A DNA stretch of 53,544 nucleotides, taken from positions 1 to 53,544 of the forward strand of contig JAUSOQ010000072.1 in assembly GCA_030655755.1 (NCBI GenBank), in the 5' to 3' direction. Each line of letters begins with the position of its first letter. The first letter of the stretch is position 1. The notes below the pieces were generated by a model that did not search any database, was not told where the DNA came from, and saw only the letters and a list, made by a program, of their open reading frames with translations. This document shows positions 40,376 through 48,747 of this stretch, in pieces. Both the position numbers and the translations under genes were made by a program. This DNA comes from Coriobacteriia bacterium. Lineage in GTDB: Bacteria > Actinomycetota > Coriobacteriia > Anaerosomatales > Anaerosomataceae.

Positions 40376-41683
40376 ATGGCGTTTCCCGTGATAGCGGTCG
40401 TCGGTCGTCCCAACGTGGGCAAGTCGACGTTCGTCAACCGGCTCATGCAGAACCAAGACGCCATCGTGCATGCGGTGAGTGGGGTGACGCGCGATAGGAG
40501 CTACCACAAAGCCGACTGGAACGGCGTTGAGTTCATGCTCATCGATACCGGCGGTATCGAGTTCACCTCAGAGGACGCGTTCGGCGACTCCATTCGCGAG
40601 CAGGCACTGATGGCGTCTGAAGAAGCCGATGTCATCGTGCTGCTGGTAGACGGGCAGACTGGCGTCACCTCCGGCGACGAAGAGGTTGCACGACTGCTGC
40701 GGCGCGCCGATAAGCCGGTCTTTCTCACCGTGAACAAGATGGATACACCGGGACGCGATGGCGCGATACATGATTTCTGGTCGCTGGGCCTGGACACGCC
40801 GTGGCCCGTCTCGGCGCTCCACGGTCATGGTACCGGGGATCTATTGGATGCCCTTGTCGAGGCGTTGCCGCCCTCGGAGCCTGAAGTGGAGTCCGAGGCG
40901 ATCGGCGTCGCCATCATCGGAAGGCCGAACGCGGGTAAGTCCTCGCTGTTCAACCGCCTTCTGGGCCAGGAGCGTTCCATCGTCTCCGAGGTGGCGGGTA
41001 CCACACGTGATGCGCTAGACACTCTCTTGCAGGTCGGCGAGACACAGTACCGACTCGTCGATACCGCCGGGTTGCGGCGCAAGTCGCAGATCGACGAATC
41101 GATCGAGTACTACAGCTTCGTTCGTGCGATGCGCGCGATCGACCGAGCTGACATCGCACTGCTGATCGTGGACTCGCCGTTGGGCGTCACCGACCAGGAC
41201 CAGCGTGTCGCCCGGTTCGCCGCGGAGCGTGGCTGTGCGCTCGTGATCGTGCTGAACAAATGGGATGTGGTCGATGGCCCCGAGGCCAAGGCCGAGGTGG
41301 TCGAACAGGTCGGAATGAAACTGGGATTCGTTGGTTACGCGCCGGTGGTACGCCTGAGTGCGCTCACGGGGTCGGGCGTGCATAAGCTGTTCCCCCTCAT
41401 GGAACGCGTGTACGATGCGTACTCGAGTACCGTCTCCACTTCGGCACTCAACAGAGTGCTCACCGATCTTAGAGCTACCGGACACACCATCTCAAAGCAT
41501 GGCGTACACCTGCGGCTGCAGTATGTCACCCAGACGCGGCAGAAGCCTCCCGGGTTCACGTTCTTTGCCAACCACCCGCGGTTGGTGGACGAGAACTACC
41601 GGCGTTACATGGAGAACCGGCTCCGGGAGAACTTCGATCTGGAGGGTACGCCCATCGTGTTGAAGTTCAAGAGTAAGGACTGA
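40376..41683 (+). CDS. der: Ribosome assembly GTPase Der (EngA)
   Basis: The 435-residue protein has two tandem G domains and a C-terminal KH-like domain, acting in 50S subunit maturation. First G domain: GRPNVGKSTFVNRL near residue 9, DTGGIE, NKMD. Second: GRPNAGKSSLFNRLLG near 182, DTAGLRRKSQ, NKWD. The KH-like region ends with RLRENFDLEGTPIVLKFKSKD. ATG 40376 follows GGTGAGAAG. plsY follows after one base. Confidence 0.95.
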   Translation: MAFPVIAVVGRPNVGKSTFVNRLMQNQDAIVHAVSGVTRDRSYHKADWNGVEFMLIDTGGIEFTSEDAFGDSIREQALMASEEADVIVLLVDGQTGVTSGDEEVARLLRRADKPVFLTVNKMDTPGRDGAIHDFWSLGLDTPWPVSALHGHGTGDLLDALVEALPPSEPEVESEAIGVAIIGRPNAGKSSLFNRLLGQERSIVSEVAGTTRDALDTLLQVGETQYRLVDTAGLRRKSQIDESIEYYSFVRAMRAIDRADIALLIVDSPLGVTDQDQRVARFAAERGCALVIVLNKWDVVDGPEAKAEVVEQVGMKLGFVGYAPVVRLSALTGSGVHKLFPLMERVYDAYSSTVSTSALNRVLTDLRATGHTISKHGVHLRLQYVTQTRQKPPGFTFFANHPRLVDENYRRYMENRLRENFDLEGTPIVLKFKSKD

Positions 41684-41684
41684 C

Positions 41685-42359
41685 GTGGATCTTTTTTGGC
41701 GCATATCCGTCGCTGCTCTTGCAGCTTACGTACTCGGTTCCATACCGTTCGCGGTGATCGTTGGCAGACTCTTCTGGGGCGTTGATGTGCGGGAGCATGG
41801 TTCCGGCAACACCGGTGCCACGAACGTGCTCCGGGTGTTCGGGCCTGCCCCGGGCTTCGCGGTCCTCGCGCTCGATGCCGCGAAGGGCGCGGCAGCGGTC
41901 TACGTCGCTACACTCATCGCACCGCTGGCGTTCGGGCCTGAAGGTCACGACTGGTTCCGTATCGTAGGCGCCCTGGGCGCGATAGCCGGTCACTCGTCCT
42001 CACCGTTCACAGGCTTCAAGGGCGGAAAGGGGGTCGCAACCGCGACCGGTGCGATCGTCGTGATGGCTCCGAGGGTGATCCCGGTGTTGATCGTCGTGTT
42101 CGTGTTGGCCACAGCGCTCGGCCGCATGGTCTCGCTGGGGTCGGTGACGATCGCGTTGCTTGTCCCGGTCACCACTGCGTTGCTGTACCCGGGTCGGCAT
42201 TCGTTGCTGGCCTTTGCGTTTGCGGCCGCCGCGCTCGTGGTATGGAGACATCGTTCCAACATCCGCCGCATCATCCACGGCGAAGAGGCTAAGATAACGT
42301 TCAGAAGAAGGTTGCTCGATGAGTCTGGTTGGCGAAAGAAGCGGAAGAAGGGGAACTAG
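41685..42359 (+). CDS. plsY: Acyl-phosphate:glycerol-3-phosphate acyltransferase
   Basis: The 224-residue membrane enzyme acylates glycerol 3-phosphate from acyl-phosphate, the first committed step of phospholipid synthesis. The motifs LGSIPFAVIVGR, GSGNTGATNVLRVFG near residue 40 and FKGGKGVATATGA near 108 are the three conserved PlsY loops. At least five transmembrane helices are seen. GTG 41685 follows the der stop by one base. gpsA, which makes the substrate glycerol 3-phosphate, is next. Confidence 0.94.
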   Translation: MDLFWRISVAALAAYVLGSIPFAVIVGRLFWGVDVREHGSGNTGATNVLRVFGPAPGFAVLALDAAKGAAAVYVATLIAPLAFGPEGHDWFRIVGALGAIAGHSSSPFTGFKGGKGVATATGAIVVMAPRVIPVLIVVFVLATALGRMVSLGSVTIALLVPVTTALLYPGRHSLLAFAFAAAALVVWRHRSNIRRIIHGEEAKITFRRRLLDESGWRKKRKKGN

Positions 42360-42360
42360 C

Positions 42361-43377
42361 ATGCGTGTCGCAGTCATCGGTGCGGGTTCATGGGGTACCG
42401 CAGTCTCGTGGCTGCTCTCGGGCAAGGGTATCGATGTCTCTGTGTGGGCTCGTGAGCCCGAGATCGCCGAAGGCATCAACTCCACGCACCGCAACCCGCT
42501 GTATCTGACAGACGTGGTCTTGGCTGACCGTGTCTCGGCTTCTCCTGATATCGAGGAAGCGCTTCGCGGCGCGGAGGCCGTTGTGGTCGTCACACCGAGC
42601 CATGGCGTACGTGGCACTGCAGAGTCCATGAAGCCGCACCTTGGTGCCCGGGTGCCCGTGATCGATCTTGCAAAGGGTGTGGAGGGTGGCACGCTCATGC
42701 GGATGACGCAGGTCATCGAAGACGTCGTCGGTGGGCGCGAACGCCTTGCCGCTCTGTCGGGTCCCAACCACGCTGAAGAAGTATCGAAGGGCATTCCCTC
42801 TGCTACGGTCGTCGCTGCATATGAGGATGATGTCGCGCGCATGTTCCAGGAGCTGTTCATGGCGCCGTCATTCCGCGTCTATACCAATCCCGATGTCATC
42901 GGAGTCGAGCTCGGCGGGGCGTCCAAGAACGTCATCGCCGTCGCCGCAGGTATGTCGGATGGTCTCGGGTACGGCGACAACACGAAAGCGACGTTGATGA
43001 CTCGCGGTCTTGCCGAGATGAGCCGCCTCGGGCGCCATCTGGGCGCCAACCCACTCACGTACATGGGTCTTGCGGGAATGGGTGACCTTATCGCGACATG
43101 TACTTCGCGGCACAGTCGCAACCGTGCGCTCGGACAGTGGGTCGCCGAGGGCGGGACCGTCGATGGTTATGGCGAGAAGACACATATGGTCGCCGAGGGC
43201 GCGCTGAGCGCCATCAGCGTGCACGAACTGGCGCACAGCATAGGTATCGAGGTGCCGATCACGCACCAGGTACACTCCGTACTTTACGAGGGCGTGAACC
43301 CGGCCAGCGCAGGCGATCTGCTGATGGGCCGGAGTGCTCGCGACGAACTGCACGGAATGGATCTGGCCGAGGACTGA
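42361..43377 (+). CDS. gpsA: Glycerol-3-phosphate dehydrogenase [NAD(P)+]
   Basis: The 338-residue cytoplasmic enzyme reduces dihydroxyacetone phosphate to sn-glycerol 3-phosphate for PlsY. The N-terminal dinucleotide motif VIGAGSWGTAVSWLL is at residues 5-19. VVVVTPSHGVRGTAESM, SGPNHAEEVSKGIP, the catalytic lysine region GGASKNVIAVAAGMSDGLGY near 188-207 and GLAGMGDLIATCTSRHSRNR near 236-255 follow the family. The frame extends back into plsY, but ATG 42361 follows AAGGGG and begins the Rossmann fold. Confidence 0.95.
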   Translation: MRVAVIGAGSWGTAVSWLLSGKGIDVSVWAREPEIAEGINSTHRNPLYLTDVVLADRVSASPDIEEALRGAEAVVVVTPSHGVRGTAESMKPHLGARVPVIDLAKGVEGGTLMRMTQVIEDVVGGRERLAALSGPNHAEEVSKGIPSATVVAAYEDDVARMFQELFMAPSFRVYTNPDVIGVELGGASKNVIAVAAGMSDGLGYGDNTKATLMTRGLAEMSRLGRHLGANPLTYMGLAGMGDLIATCTSRHSRNRALGQWVAEGGTVDGYGEKTHMVAEGALSAISVHELAHSIGIEVPITHQVHSVLYEGVNPASAGDLLMGRSARDELHGMDLAED

Positions 43378-43391
43378 GAGGGGAGCGATCG

Positions 43392-44066
43392 ATGCCCGGT
43401 CACGTGCTCATCGCACCATCGATCCTCTCGGCGGACTTCATGCGTCTGGGTGATGCAGTGGAGCTTGTCGAGCAAGCAGGGGCCGACCTCATCCATGTGG
43501 ACGTCATGGACGGGCACTTCGTGCCGAACCTGACTATCGGCCCACCGATAGTGAAGGCGCTCAAGCGTGTGGCCAAGGTGCCCCTCGACGTTCATCTGAT
43601 GATCTCGAATGCCGAGGAGAGCGTCGGCTGGTATCTGGATGCAGGTGCCGATATGGTCACGGTACATGTCGAGGTATGCAACCACCTTCATCGTATCGTC
43701 CAGACGATCCAGCAGGCTGGGGCACAAGCGGGCGTGTCGCTGAATCCCGCCACTCCGGTTGAGACGCTGCGCGAGATCATTCCCGATCTTGACCTGGTCC
43801 TTGTGATGTCGGTCAATCCGGGCTTTGGCGGGCAAGCGTTCATCCCACAGTCGGTCGACAAGATCAAGGCAGTCGCACGTATGATCGCTGAGACCGGCTC
43901 TCCGGCGCGTATCGCTGTCGATGGAGGTATCGATGCGGTGACTGCGTCTACGGTCGTCCGTGCAGGTGCCTCGATGTTGATCGCAGGTAGTGCGATCTTC
44001 AGCGCCGAGGATCCTGCGGCGGCGTTGAGGTCCATCAGGACTAGCGCGGAGACGCGCGTCATGTAG
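43392..44066 (+). CDS. rpe: Ribulose-phosphate 3-epimerase
   Basis: The 224-residue TIM-barrel metalloenzyme interconverts ribulose 5-phosphate and xylulose 5-phosphate. Diagnostic parts are IAPSILSADFMRLGDAVELV at the N-terminus, HVDVMDGHFVPNLTIGPP, LDVHLMIS, VMSVNPGFGGQAFIPQ and VDGGIDAVTASTVVRAGASM. GGGGAGCG precedes ATG 43392. It lies upstream of the FMN riboswitch; ribulose 5-phosphate is also the substrate of RibBA, a metabolic link to the next operon. Confidence 0.94.
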   Translation: MPGHVLIAPSILSADFMRLGDAVELVEQAGADLIHVDVMDGHFVPNLTIGPPIVKALKRVAKVPLDVHLMISNAEESVGWYLDAGADMVTVHVEVCNHLHRIVQTIQQAGAQAGVSLNPATPVETLREIIPDLDLVLVMSVNPGFGGQAFIPQSVDKIKAVARMIAETGSPARIAVDGGIDAVTASTVVRAGASMLIAGSAIFSAEDPAAALRSIRTSAETRVM

Positions 44067-44077
44067 AATGGGTACTG

Positions 44078-44193
44078 CTTTCTTCAGGGCGGGGTGAGAT
44101 TCCCCACCGGTGGTCACAGCCCGCGAACCCCGAGAGGGGCCGACCCGGTGAGATTCCGGGGCCGACGGTCATAGTCCGGATGGGAGAAGGAAG
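44078..44193 (+). promoter_or_regulatory. FMN riboswitch (RFN element)
   Basis: The leader matches the RFN consensus throughout: TTCAGGGCGGGGTGAGATTC, CCCACCGG, AGCCCGCGA, CCGGTGAGATTCCGG, AGTCCGGATGGGAGAAGG. Closing stem P1 pairs CTTTCTTC (44078-44085) with GAAGGAAG (44186-44193) with one wobble. That 3' strand is also the ribD ribosome-binding site, ending 6 nt before the GTG at 44200. FMN-stabilised P1 should therefore hide the Shine-Dalgarno sequence and block translation. No terminator hairpin lies between aptamer and gene. A possible -10 TAGAAT is at 44064-44069, with no clear -35. Confidence 0.96.
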
Positions 44194-44199
44194 GTCTAC

Positions 44200-45333
44200 G
44201 TGCGTTTGTTTCCAGACGCGTCCGCTCTCGTGAGCGATCCCATACTGCAGCGTGCCGTGATGCTTGCTGAACGCGGTCGAGGCGCCACGAGTCCCAATCC
44301 CATGGTCGGCTGTATCGTCGTCTTTGATGGCGTCGTCGTTGGAGAGGGATTCCACGAACTCGCCGGGGGACCCCACGCTGAGGTCACCGCTCTTCGCCAG
44401 GCGGGTGAGCGAGCCCGTGACGCGACCGTATACGTGACCCTCGAGCCGTGCAACCACTATGGCAAGACCCCTCCGTGTACTGCAGCATTGCAGTCGGCCG
44501 GTGTTGCACGGGTGGTCATCGGAATGCCCGACCCTGACCCTCACGTCTCAGGCGGTGGGGCCGATGTGCTGCGCTCGGCGGGCGTTGACGTGGTGTTCGC
44601 TTCTGACGCAACGCCTTTCGAGATGTTGAACGAGGCGTGGCTCAAGCGCCTTCGCACTGGGTTGCCCTGGGTCAGGGTCAAACTGGGGCTCACCATCGAT
44701 GCTCGTGCAGCGATGGTCTCGGGCCGTCGCTCGACGATCACGGGTACGGGAGGCGTCACGATCGCGCGTCAGCTGCGTGCGGGCTCCACCGCGGTCGCCG
44801 TCGGAGCCGCCACGGTGGACGTTGACGATCCAAAGTTGACCGTTCGTGATGATGCGGGTGTTTTAGTGGGCCGACAACCATTGCGCGTCGTACTGTCGCG
44901 GACGTCTGTCCCCGAGCGGGGCAGAGGGTTGTTCGCGCGCGATACCGAGAACGCCTTACTCGTGACGAGCGACCGTACCTCCGGAGCAGCGCTGGATGCT
45001 CTTGTGCGGGAGGGAGTCAGAGTGGCGGTGTATCCCTATGCCGAAGGCATCAACGGGGCATTACGTGCGCTCGTCGCCGAAGGTGTCGACGACGTACTGA
45101 TCGAAGCAGGACCGGGACTTATGAGCGCACTATGGAGTGCGGGATGCATCGATGAGCTCTTCGTGGTCCAAGCTGGCGGTATGGCCGGCAACGCGGCGCC
45201 GCCACTGTATCTCGGCAGTGCGGATGCTGCGGGAACCGATCTCGCGCCACGTATGCGCGCGGTCGAGGCGGGAACCGAAGGCGACGATGCGGTCGTGGTG
45301 TGGCGGCCGCTGCATGAGAAGTCTACCGGGTAG
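44200..45333 (+). CDS. ribD: Bifunctional diaminohydroxyphosphoribosylaminopyrimidine deaminase / 5-amino-6-(5-phosphoribosylamino)uracil reductase
   Basis: The 377-residue riboflavin enzyme performs the second and third steps after GTP cyclohydrolase II. The deaminase domain (about 15-140) has the zinc motif HAE in GGPHAEVTAL near residue 58 and PCNHYGKTPPC near 85-95, with SPNPMVGCIV at its start. The reductase domain follows from about 150 (LPWVRVKLGLTIDARAA) and includes EAGPGLMSALWSAG. GTG 44200 lies 6 nt after a ribosome-binding site that is part of the FMN riboswitch stem. It is the first gene of the rib operon. Confidence 0.94.
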   Translation: MRLFPDASALVSDPILQRAVMLAERGRGATSPNPMVGCIVVFDGVVVGEGFHELAGGPHAEVTALRQAGERARDATVYVTLEPCNHYGKTPPCTAALQSAGVARVVIGMPDPDPHVSGGGADVLRSAGVDVVFASDATPFEMLNEAWLKRLRTGLPWVRVKLGLTIDARAAMVSGRRSTITGTGGVTIARQLRAGSTAVAVGAATVDVDDPKLTVRDDAGVLVGRQPLRVVLSRTSVPERGRGLFARDTENALLVTSDRTSGAALDALVREGVRVAVYPYAEGINGALRALVAEGVDDVLIEAGPGLMSALWSAGCIDELFVVQAGGMAGNAAPPLYLGSADAAGTDLAPRMRAVEAGTEGDDAVVVWRPLHEKSTG

Positions 45334-45348
45334 CCGGAAGGAGCAGGG

Positions 45349-46017
45349 ATGTTCACAGGGCTGGTGGAATGTGAAGGCGTCATCACTCGTGCGGAGCGTG
45401 TTTCGGGCGGAATGCGCCTGGAGGTGTACGCTCCTGAGTTCGGACGTGATATGGCGATCGGTGACTCGATCGCGGTAGACGGCGTATGTCTGACGGTAGT
45501 CAAGTTCATTCGAGGCGCGTTCTTGGCTGATGTGAGCGGCGAGACACTGGATCGCTCGACGCTCGGGACCTTGCGTCAGGGCGGCAAGGTGAATCTCGAA
45601 CGTGCGCTTCGGCTCTCGGACAGGCTCGGCGGGCATCTCGTCTCTGGCCATGTCGACGCGATCGGCACGCTCCAGCTGCGGCAGCCGGCGGGGAAGTTCA
45701 CGGTCTACCAGTTCGGAGCGCCGTCTTCGGTGATGGAATGTGTCGTGGAGAAGGGCTCTATCGCGGTGGACGGCATTTCGTTGACGGTCGCCAAGGTGGC
45801 CGATGAGGGGTTCACCTGCGCGGTGATCCCGCAGACCGAAGCCACGACGACGCTCAAGGACAAAGCGGTCGGCTCAGGCGTCAATCTTGAAGCCGACATG
45901 CTGGCCAAATATGTCAAACGTTTTGTTGATGGCTACATAGGCGCTGACCGCGATGCGGAGCGTGCGCCGCGTAGGGGTCTCGGGGACTTGCTCCGTGAGT
46001 TCTCGGACGGACGGTGA
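45349..46017 (+). CDS. ribE: Riboflavin synthase, alpha chain type
   Basis: The 222-residue enzyme dismutates two 6,7-dimethyl-8-ribityllumazine molecules to riboflavin. It comprises two homologous lumazine-binding repeats: MFTGLVECEGVI with SIAVDGVCLTVV, and GHLVSGHVDAIGTL with SIAVDGISLTVAKV. Length is typical. ATG 45349 follows GGAAGGAG. The stop overlaps ribBA by 4 nt. Confidence 0.94.
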   Translation: MFTGLVECEGVITRAERVSGGMRLEVYAPEFGRDMAIGDSIAVDGVCLTVVKFIRGAFLADVSGETLDRSTLGTLRQGGKVNLERALRLSDRLGGHLVSGHVDAIGTLQLRQPAGKFTVYQFGAPSSVMECVVEKGSIAVDGISLTVAKVADEGFTCAVIPQTEATTTLKDKAVGSGVNLEADMLAKYVKRFVDGYIGADRDAERAPRRGLGDLLREFSDGR

Positions 46018-47255
46018 AGACCGTGAACAGTGTGTTCGCATCGGTCGAAGAAGCCATCGCGGAGATACGGGCCGGTCACATGGTGGTCGTCGTCGATGAT
46101 GAGGACCGTGAGAACGAAGGTGACTTCGTTATGGCCGCCGAGAAGGTGACGCCCGAGGCGATCAACTTTATGGCACAGCACGGTCGGGGGCTGATCTGCA
46201 TGCCACTGACTGCTGAGCGTCTTGATGAGCTCCATGTCCCGCCGATGACCGGGCACAATACATCGGAACAGGGTACGGCCTTCCATGTGTCCGTTGGTGC
46301 GAAAGGTAAGATCACGACGGGTATCTCCGCCGCCGACAGAGCGGTCACGGTCCTCACGGCTATCGATCCGGCTACGACTCCGGAGGACCTGTCGATGCCG
46401 GGTCATGTCTTCCCGCTACGCGCGAAGCCGGGCGGGGTCCTGGAACGGGCGGGCCACACCGAGGCCGCAGTCGACTTTGCGCGATTGGCGGGTCTGAATC
46501 CGGCCGGTGTGATCTGCGAGATCATGAATCCCGACGGAACCATGGCCCGTCGTCCACAGCTTGAACAGGTCGCGCTCGAGCATGGGTTGCTCATGGTCAC
46601 TGTCGCCGAGCTGATCCGCTATCGTCGTCGCACCGAGCAACTTGTCGAACGTATTGCGACAGTGCGTATGCCTACACGCAGCGGCGCTTTCACCGCGTAC
46701 GGTTATGAGTCAAGGGTGGACGGTTCCACCCACATCGCTCTTGTGGTCGGCGAGGTCGCCGGAAAGAGCGATGTGCTGGTCCGCGTGCACTCCGAGTGTC
46801 TGACTGGCGATATCTTCCATTCCCGTCGTTGTGACTGCGGCGATCAGCTTGAAGAGGCGATGCGGCTCGTCCAGGAGGAGGGCCAGGGCGTCATCCTCTA
46901 CATCGTGGGGCATGAAGGCAGGGGGATCGGCCTTGCGAACAAGCTGAGGGCCTATGAACTGCAAGATAATGGAGCCGACACGGTAGAGGCCAATGTGGCG
47001 CTGGGGTTCCCTGCTGATCTTCGGGACTACGGGATCGGTGCCCAGATACTCGTGGATCTCGGGTTGAGTTCGATGCGACTTCTGACCAACAACCCGATGA
47101 AGATAGTCGGTCTGGAGGGCTACGGCCTGACCGTGACCGAACAAGTCCTACTGCAGGTTGGTTGCAGTGTCGACAACATCGCGTATCTACGAACGAAGAA
47201 GGAGAAGATGGCTCACCGGCTGGAGCTGCCGGATGAGGCCAAGGGAGAGGAGTAG
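46014..47255 (+). CDS. ribBA: 3,4-dihydroxy-2-butanone 4-phosphate synthase / GTP cyclohydrolase II
   Basis: The 413-residue bifunctional enzyme supplies both branches of riboflavin synthesis. The N-terminal RibB domain shows [20 protein letters not shown] near 27-46 and acts on ribulose 5-phosphate. The C-terminal RibA domain, from about 205, has the zinc site in [38 protein letters not shown] and [17 protein letters not shown], and opens GTP. GTG 46014 overlaps ribE in GTGA. ribH follows after 2 nt. Confidence 0.95.
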   Translation: MKTVNSVFASVEEAIAEIRAGHMVVVVDDEDRENEGDFVMAAEKVTPEAINFMAQHGRGLICMPLTAERLDELHVPPMTGHNTSEQGTAFHVSVGAKGKITTGISAADRAVTVLTAIDPATTPEDLSMPGHVFPLRAKPGGVLERAGHTEAAVDFARLAGLNPAGVICEIMNPDGTMARRPQLEQVALEHGLLMVTVAELIRYRRRTEQLVERIATVRMPTRSGAFTAYGYESRVDGSTHIALVVGEVAGKSDVLVRVHSECLTGDIFHSRRCDCGDQLEEAMRLVQEEGQGVILYIVGHEGRGIGLANKLRAYELQDNGADTVEANVALGFPADLRDYGIGAQILVDLGLSSMRLLTNNPMKIVGLEGYGLTVTEQVLLQVGCSVDNIAYLRTKKEKMAHRLELPDEAKGEE

Positions 47256-47257
47256 GC

Positions 47258-47722
47258 ATGAGTCTGTATGAAGGAAACCTGATCGGCACCGGTCTGAAAG
47301 TCGGCATCGTGATCAGCAGGTTCAACGAGCTTTTGTCCGGTCGCCTGCTGAGCGGTGCGAAGGATGCACTTGCCAGACACGATGTGGCTCTCGATGACGT
47401 GGATATCGCTTGGGTCCCGGGCGCCTTCGAGATCCCGCTCGTGGCACGTCGCATGGCCGATTCCGGCCGCTACGATGTGGTGCTTGCGCTCGGCGTCGTG
47501 ATCCGCGGTGGGACACCTCATTTCGAGTACGTAGCGTCCGAGGTGTCCAAAGGCGTGGCGAAGGCGTCACTGGACTCCGGTGTTCCTGTGATGTTCGGTG
47601 TGATCACCGCCGATACGATCGAGCAGGCCGTTGAGCGCGCGGGAACCAAGTCGGGTAACAAGGGTTGGGACGCCGCCACTGCCGGCATCGAGATGGCCAA
47701 TCTGATCCGCGCGATCGAGTAG
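47258..47722 (+). CDS. ribH: 6,7-dimethyl-8-ribityllumazine synthase
   Basis: The 154-residue subunit of the icosahedral or pentameric lumazine synthase condenses the RibB and RibD-pathway products. Hallmarks are [53 protein letters not shown] with the catalytic His region, and [23 protein letters not shown] 47258 is 2 nt after the ribBA stop. A strong terminator follows, closing the FMN-controlled operon. Confidence 0.95.
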   Translation: MSLYEGNLIGTGLKVGIVISRFNELLSGRLLSGAKDALARHDVALDDVDIAWVPGAFEIPLVARRMADSGRYDVVLALGVVIRGGTPHFEYVASEVSKGVAKASLDSGVPVMFGVITADTIEQAVERAGTKSGNKGWDAATAGIEMANLIRAIE

Positions 47723-47742
47723 TCGTCACACCGCAGGAGTGC

Positions 47743-47782
47743 CGAAAAGCCCGAGCCGTTTGATCGGCACGGGCTTTTCGTT
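47743..47782 (+). terminator. Terminator of the rib operon
   Basis: CGAAAAGCCCG (47743-47753) pairs perfectly with CGGGCTTTTCG (47770-47780). The loop holds an inner GCCG/CGGC stem that extends the hairpin. The A-run on the 5' arm and T-run on the 3' arm make it potentially bidirectional. It starts 20 nt after the ribH stop. Confidence 0.75.
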
Positions 47783-48045
47783 GGGCTACCCAGCGGGCTC
47801 TCGCCATCCTGTGGCTGTCAACCTTGGATGTCCGATCGTGGTTCCGCTCCGAAGAGTGGAAGAACAACCTATCATGGTGATTCCACTTCAGACAAGGGAC
47901 GGTGTGTTCGATTCGACAAGCGGCATCGTACCGGCGGTGGAAGGTGTTTTGCGGTGGCCGAGAGGAGCGCTTCACCGGGCACCTTCAGTGCGCTACCCTT
48001 GTGTCAGGGAGATGTGACGCATCGACTAGAGCAGGAGCATATTCC
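47783..48045. other. Intergenic region ahead of the unknown 233-aa gene
   Basis: About 263 bases without a supportable gene; upstream in-frame codons of the next gene read as random sequence. An inverted repeat AGTGGAA (47855-47861) with TTCCACT (47881-47887) flanks a 19-base loop and may be an operator or RNA stem. A weak promoter candidate is TTCACC (47971-47976), 17 bp, TACCCT (47994-47999), giving a start near 48006 and a leader of about 40 nt before ATG 48046. Confidence 0.4.
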
Positions 48046-48747
48046 ATGGCTGAGAATGATAGCGAGAAAGGTAACCGTTTCGCCGTTTTAGATGTGTTCG
48101 GTCTGAAGTTGGAGGTGAGCAATCCACGTCTGGCGGAGCTTCTGACGATGGATGCGAAACAAGCCCTGGCGTCCGATGTACGAGAGCTTGTCCATACTGA
48201 GAAGTCCACCATCGAGGATGTCAGGCAGGCTGTCCCGGATGTCATCCTGTCTCCGAGTACTCCACACACCGAGGAGATAGCCAGGTACCGCAAAGAGTTC
48301 AGACAGCGTGTGGAAGATAACGCACGCAGACTCGGTTTCGAGGTGCGAGGGGATGGCCTTTGGGTGTCTGCCACCGGTATCTCGATCATGACACGTACGC
48401 TCGAGCGGCCGCTGTCACTGGCGGCGGCTTCACACTTCGTCTCAGAGGTGGCGCAGCACTTCGAAGGTGCCGACGACGAGTTGACAAGTGTCCTGTTCGT
48501 GGTGGATGACCAGCAGACCGCGAACGTGTTCAAAGTGGCGATCCGGCAGCGTGGCCTCTATAAGGACATGCGGACGGTCTCGGTCGACAATCTCGAGGAC
48601 ATGCGCGACCTCTACGGTCATGCGAAGCTCACTCACGAGCAGATCGTCACGTTGCTCGCTCCGGTTGCTAACATCGATGTCGGCGAGGTCCTCTCGGTCA
48701 TCCACGCGGACGGTATCAAGACGACTCCGCCTACCGAATCGGTATGA
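48046..48747 (+). CDS. Hypothetical protein, family not recognised
   Basis: The 233-residue soluble protein has no signal peptide or membrane segment. It starts MAENDSEKGNRFAVLDVFGL, then a charged region with possible helices to about residue 110. A more conserved-looking middle follows (RPLSLAAASHFVSEVAQHFE), then a mixed alpha/beta section with LTSVLFVVDDQQTANVFKVA and VANIDVGEVLSVIHADGI. The alternating strand-helix pattern in the second half suggests a Rossmann-like or restriction-fold domain, but no motif supports it. AGGAG precedes ATG 48046. It overlaps mnmA by 4 nt and so heads the mnmA-hisJ-nif3 transcript. Confidence 0.75.
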   Translation: MAENDSEKGNRFAVLDVFGLKLEVSNPRLAELLTMDAKQALASDVRELVHTEKSTIEDVRQAVPDVILSPSTPHTEEIARYRKEFRQRVEDNARRLGFEVRGDGLWVSATGISIMTRTLERPLSLAAASHFVSEVAQHFEGADDELTSVLFVVDDQQTANVFKVAIRQRGLYKDMRTVSVDNLEDMRDLYGHAKLTHEQIVTLLAPVANIDVGEVLSVIHADGIKTTPPTESV

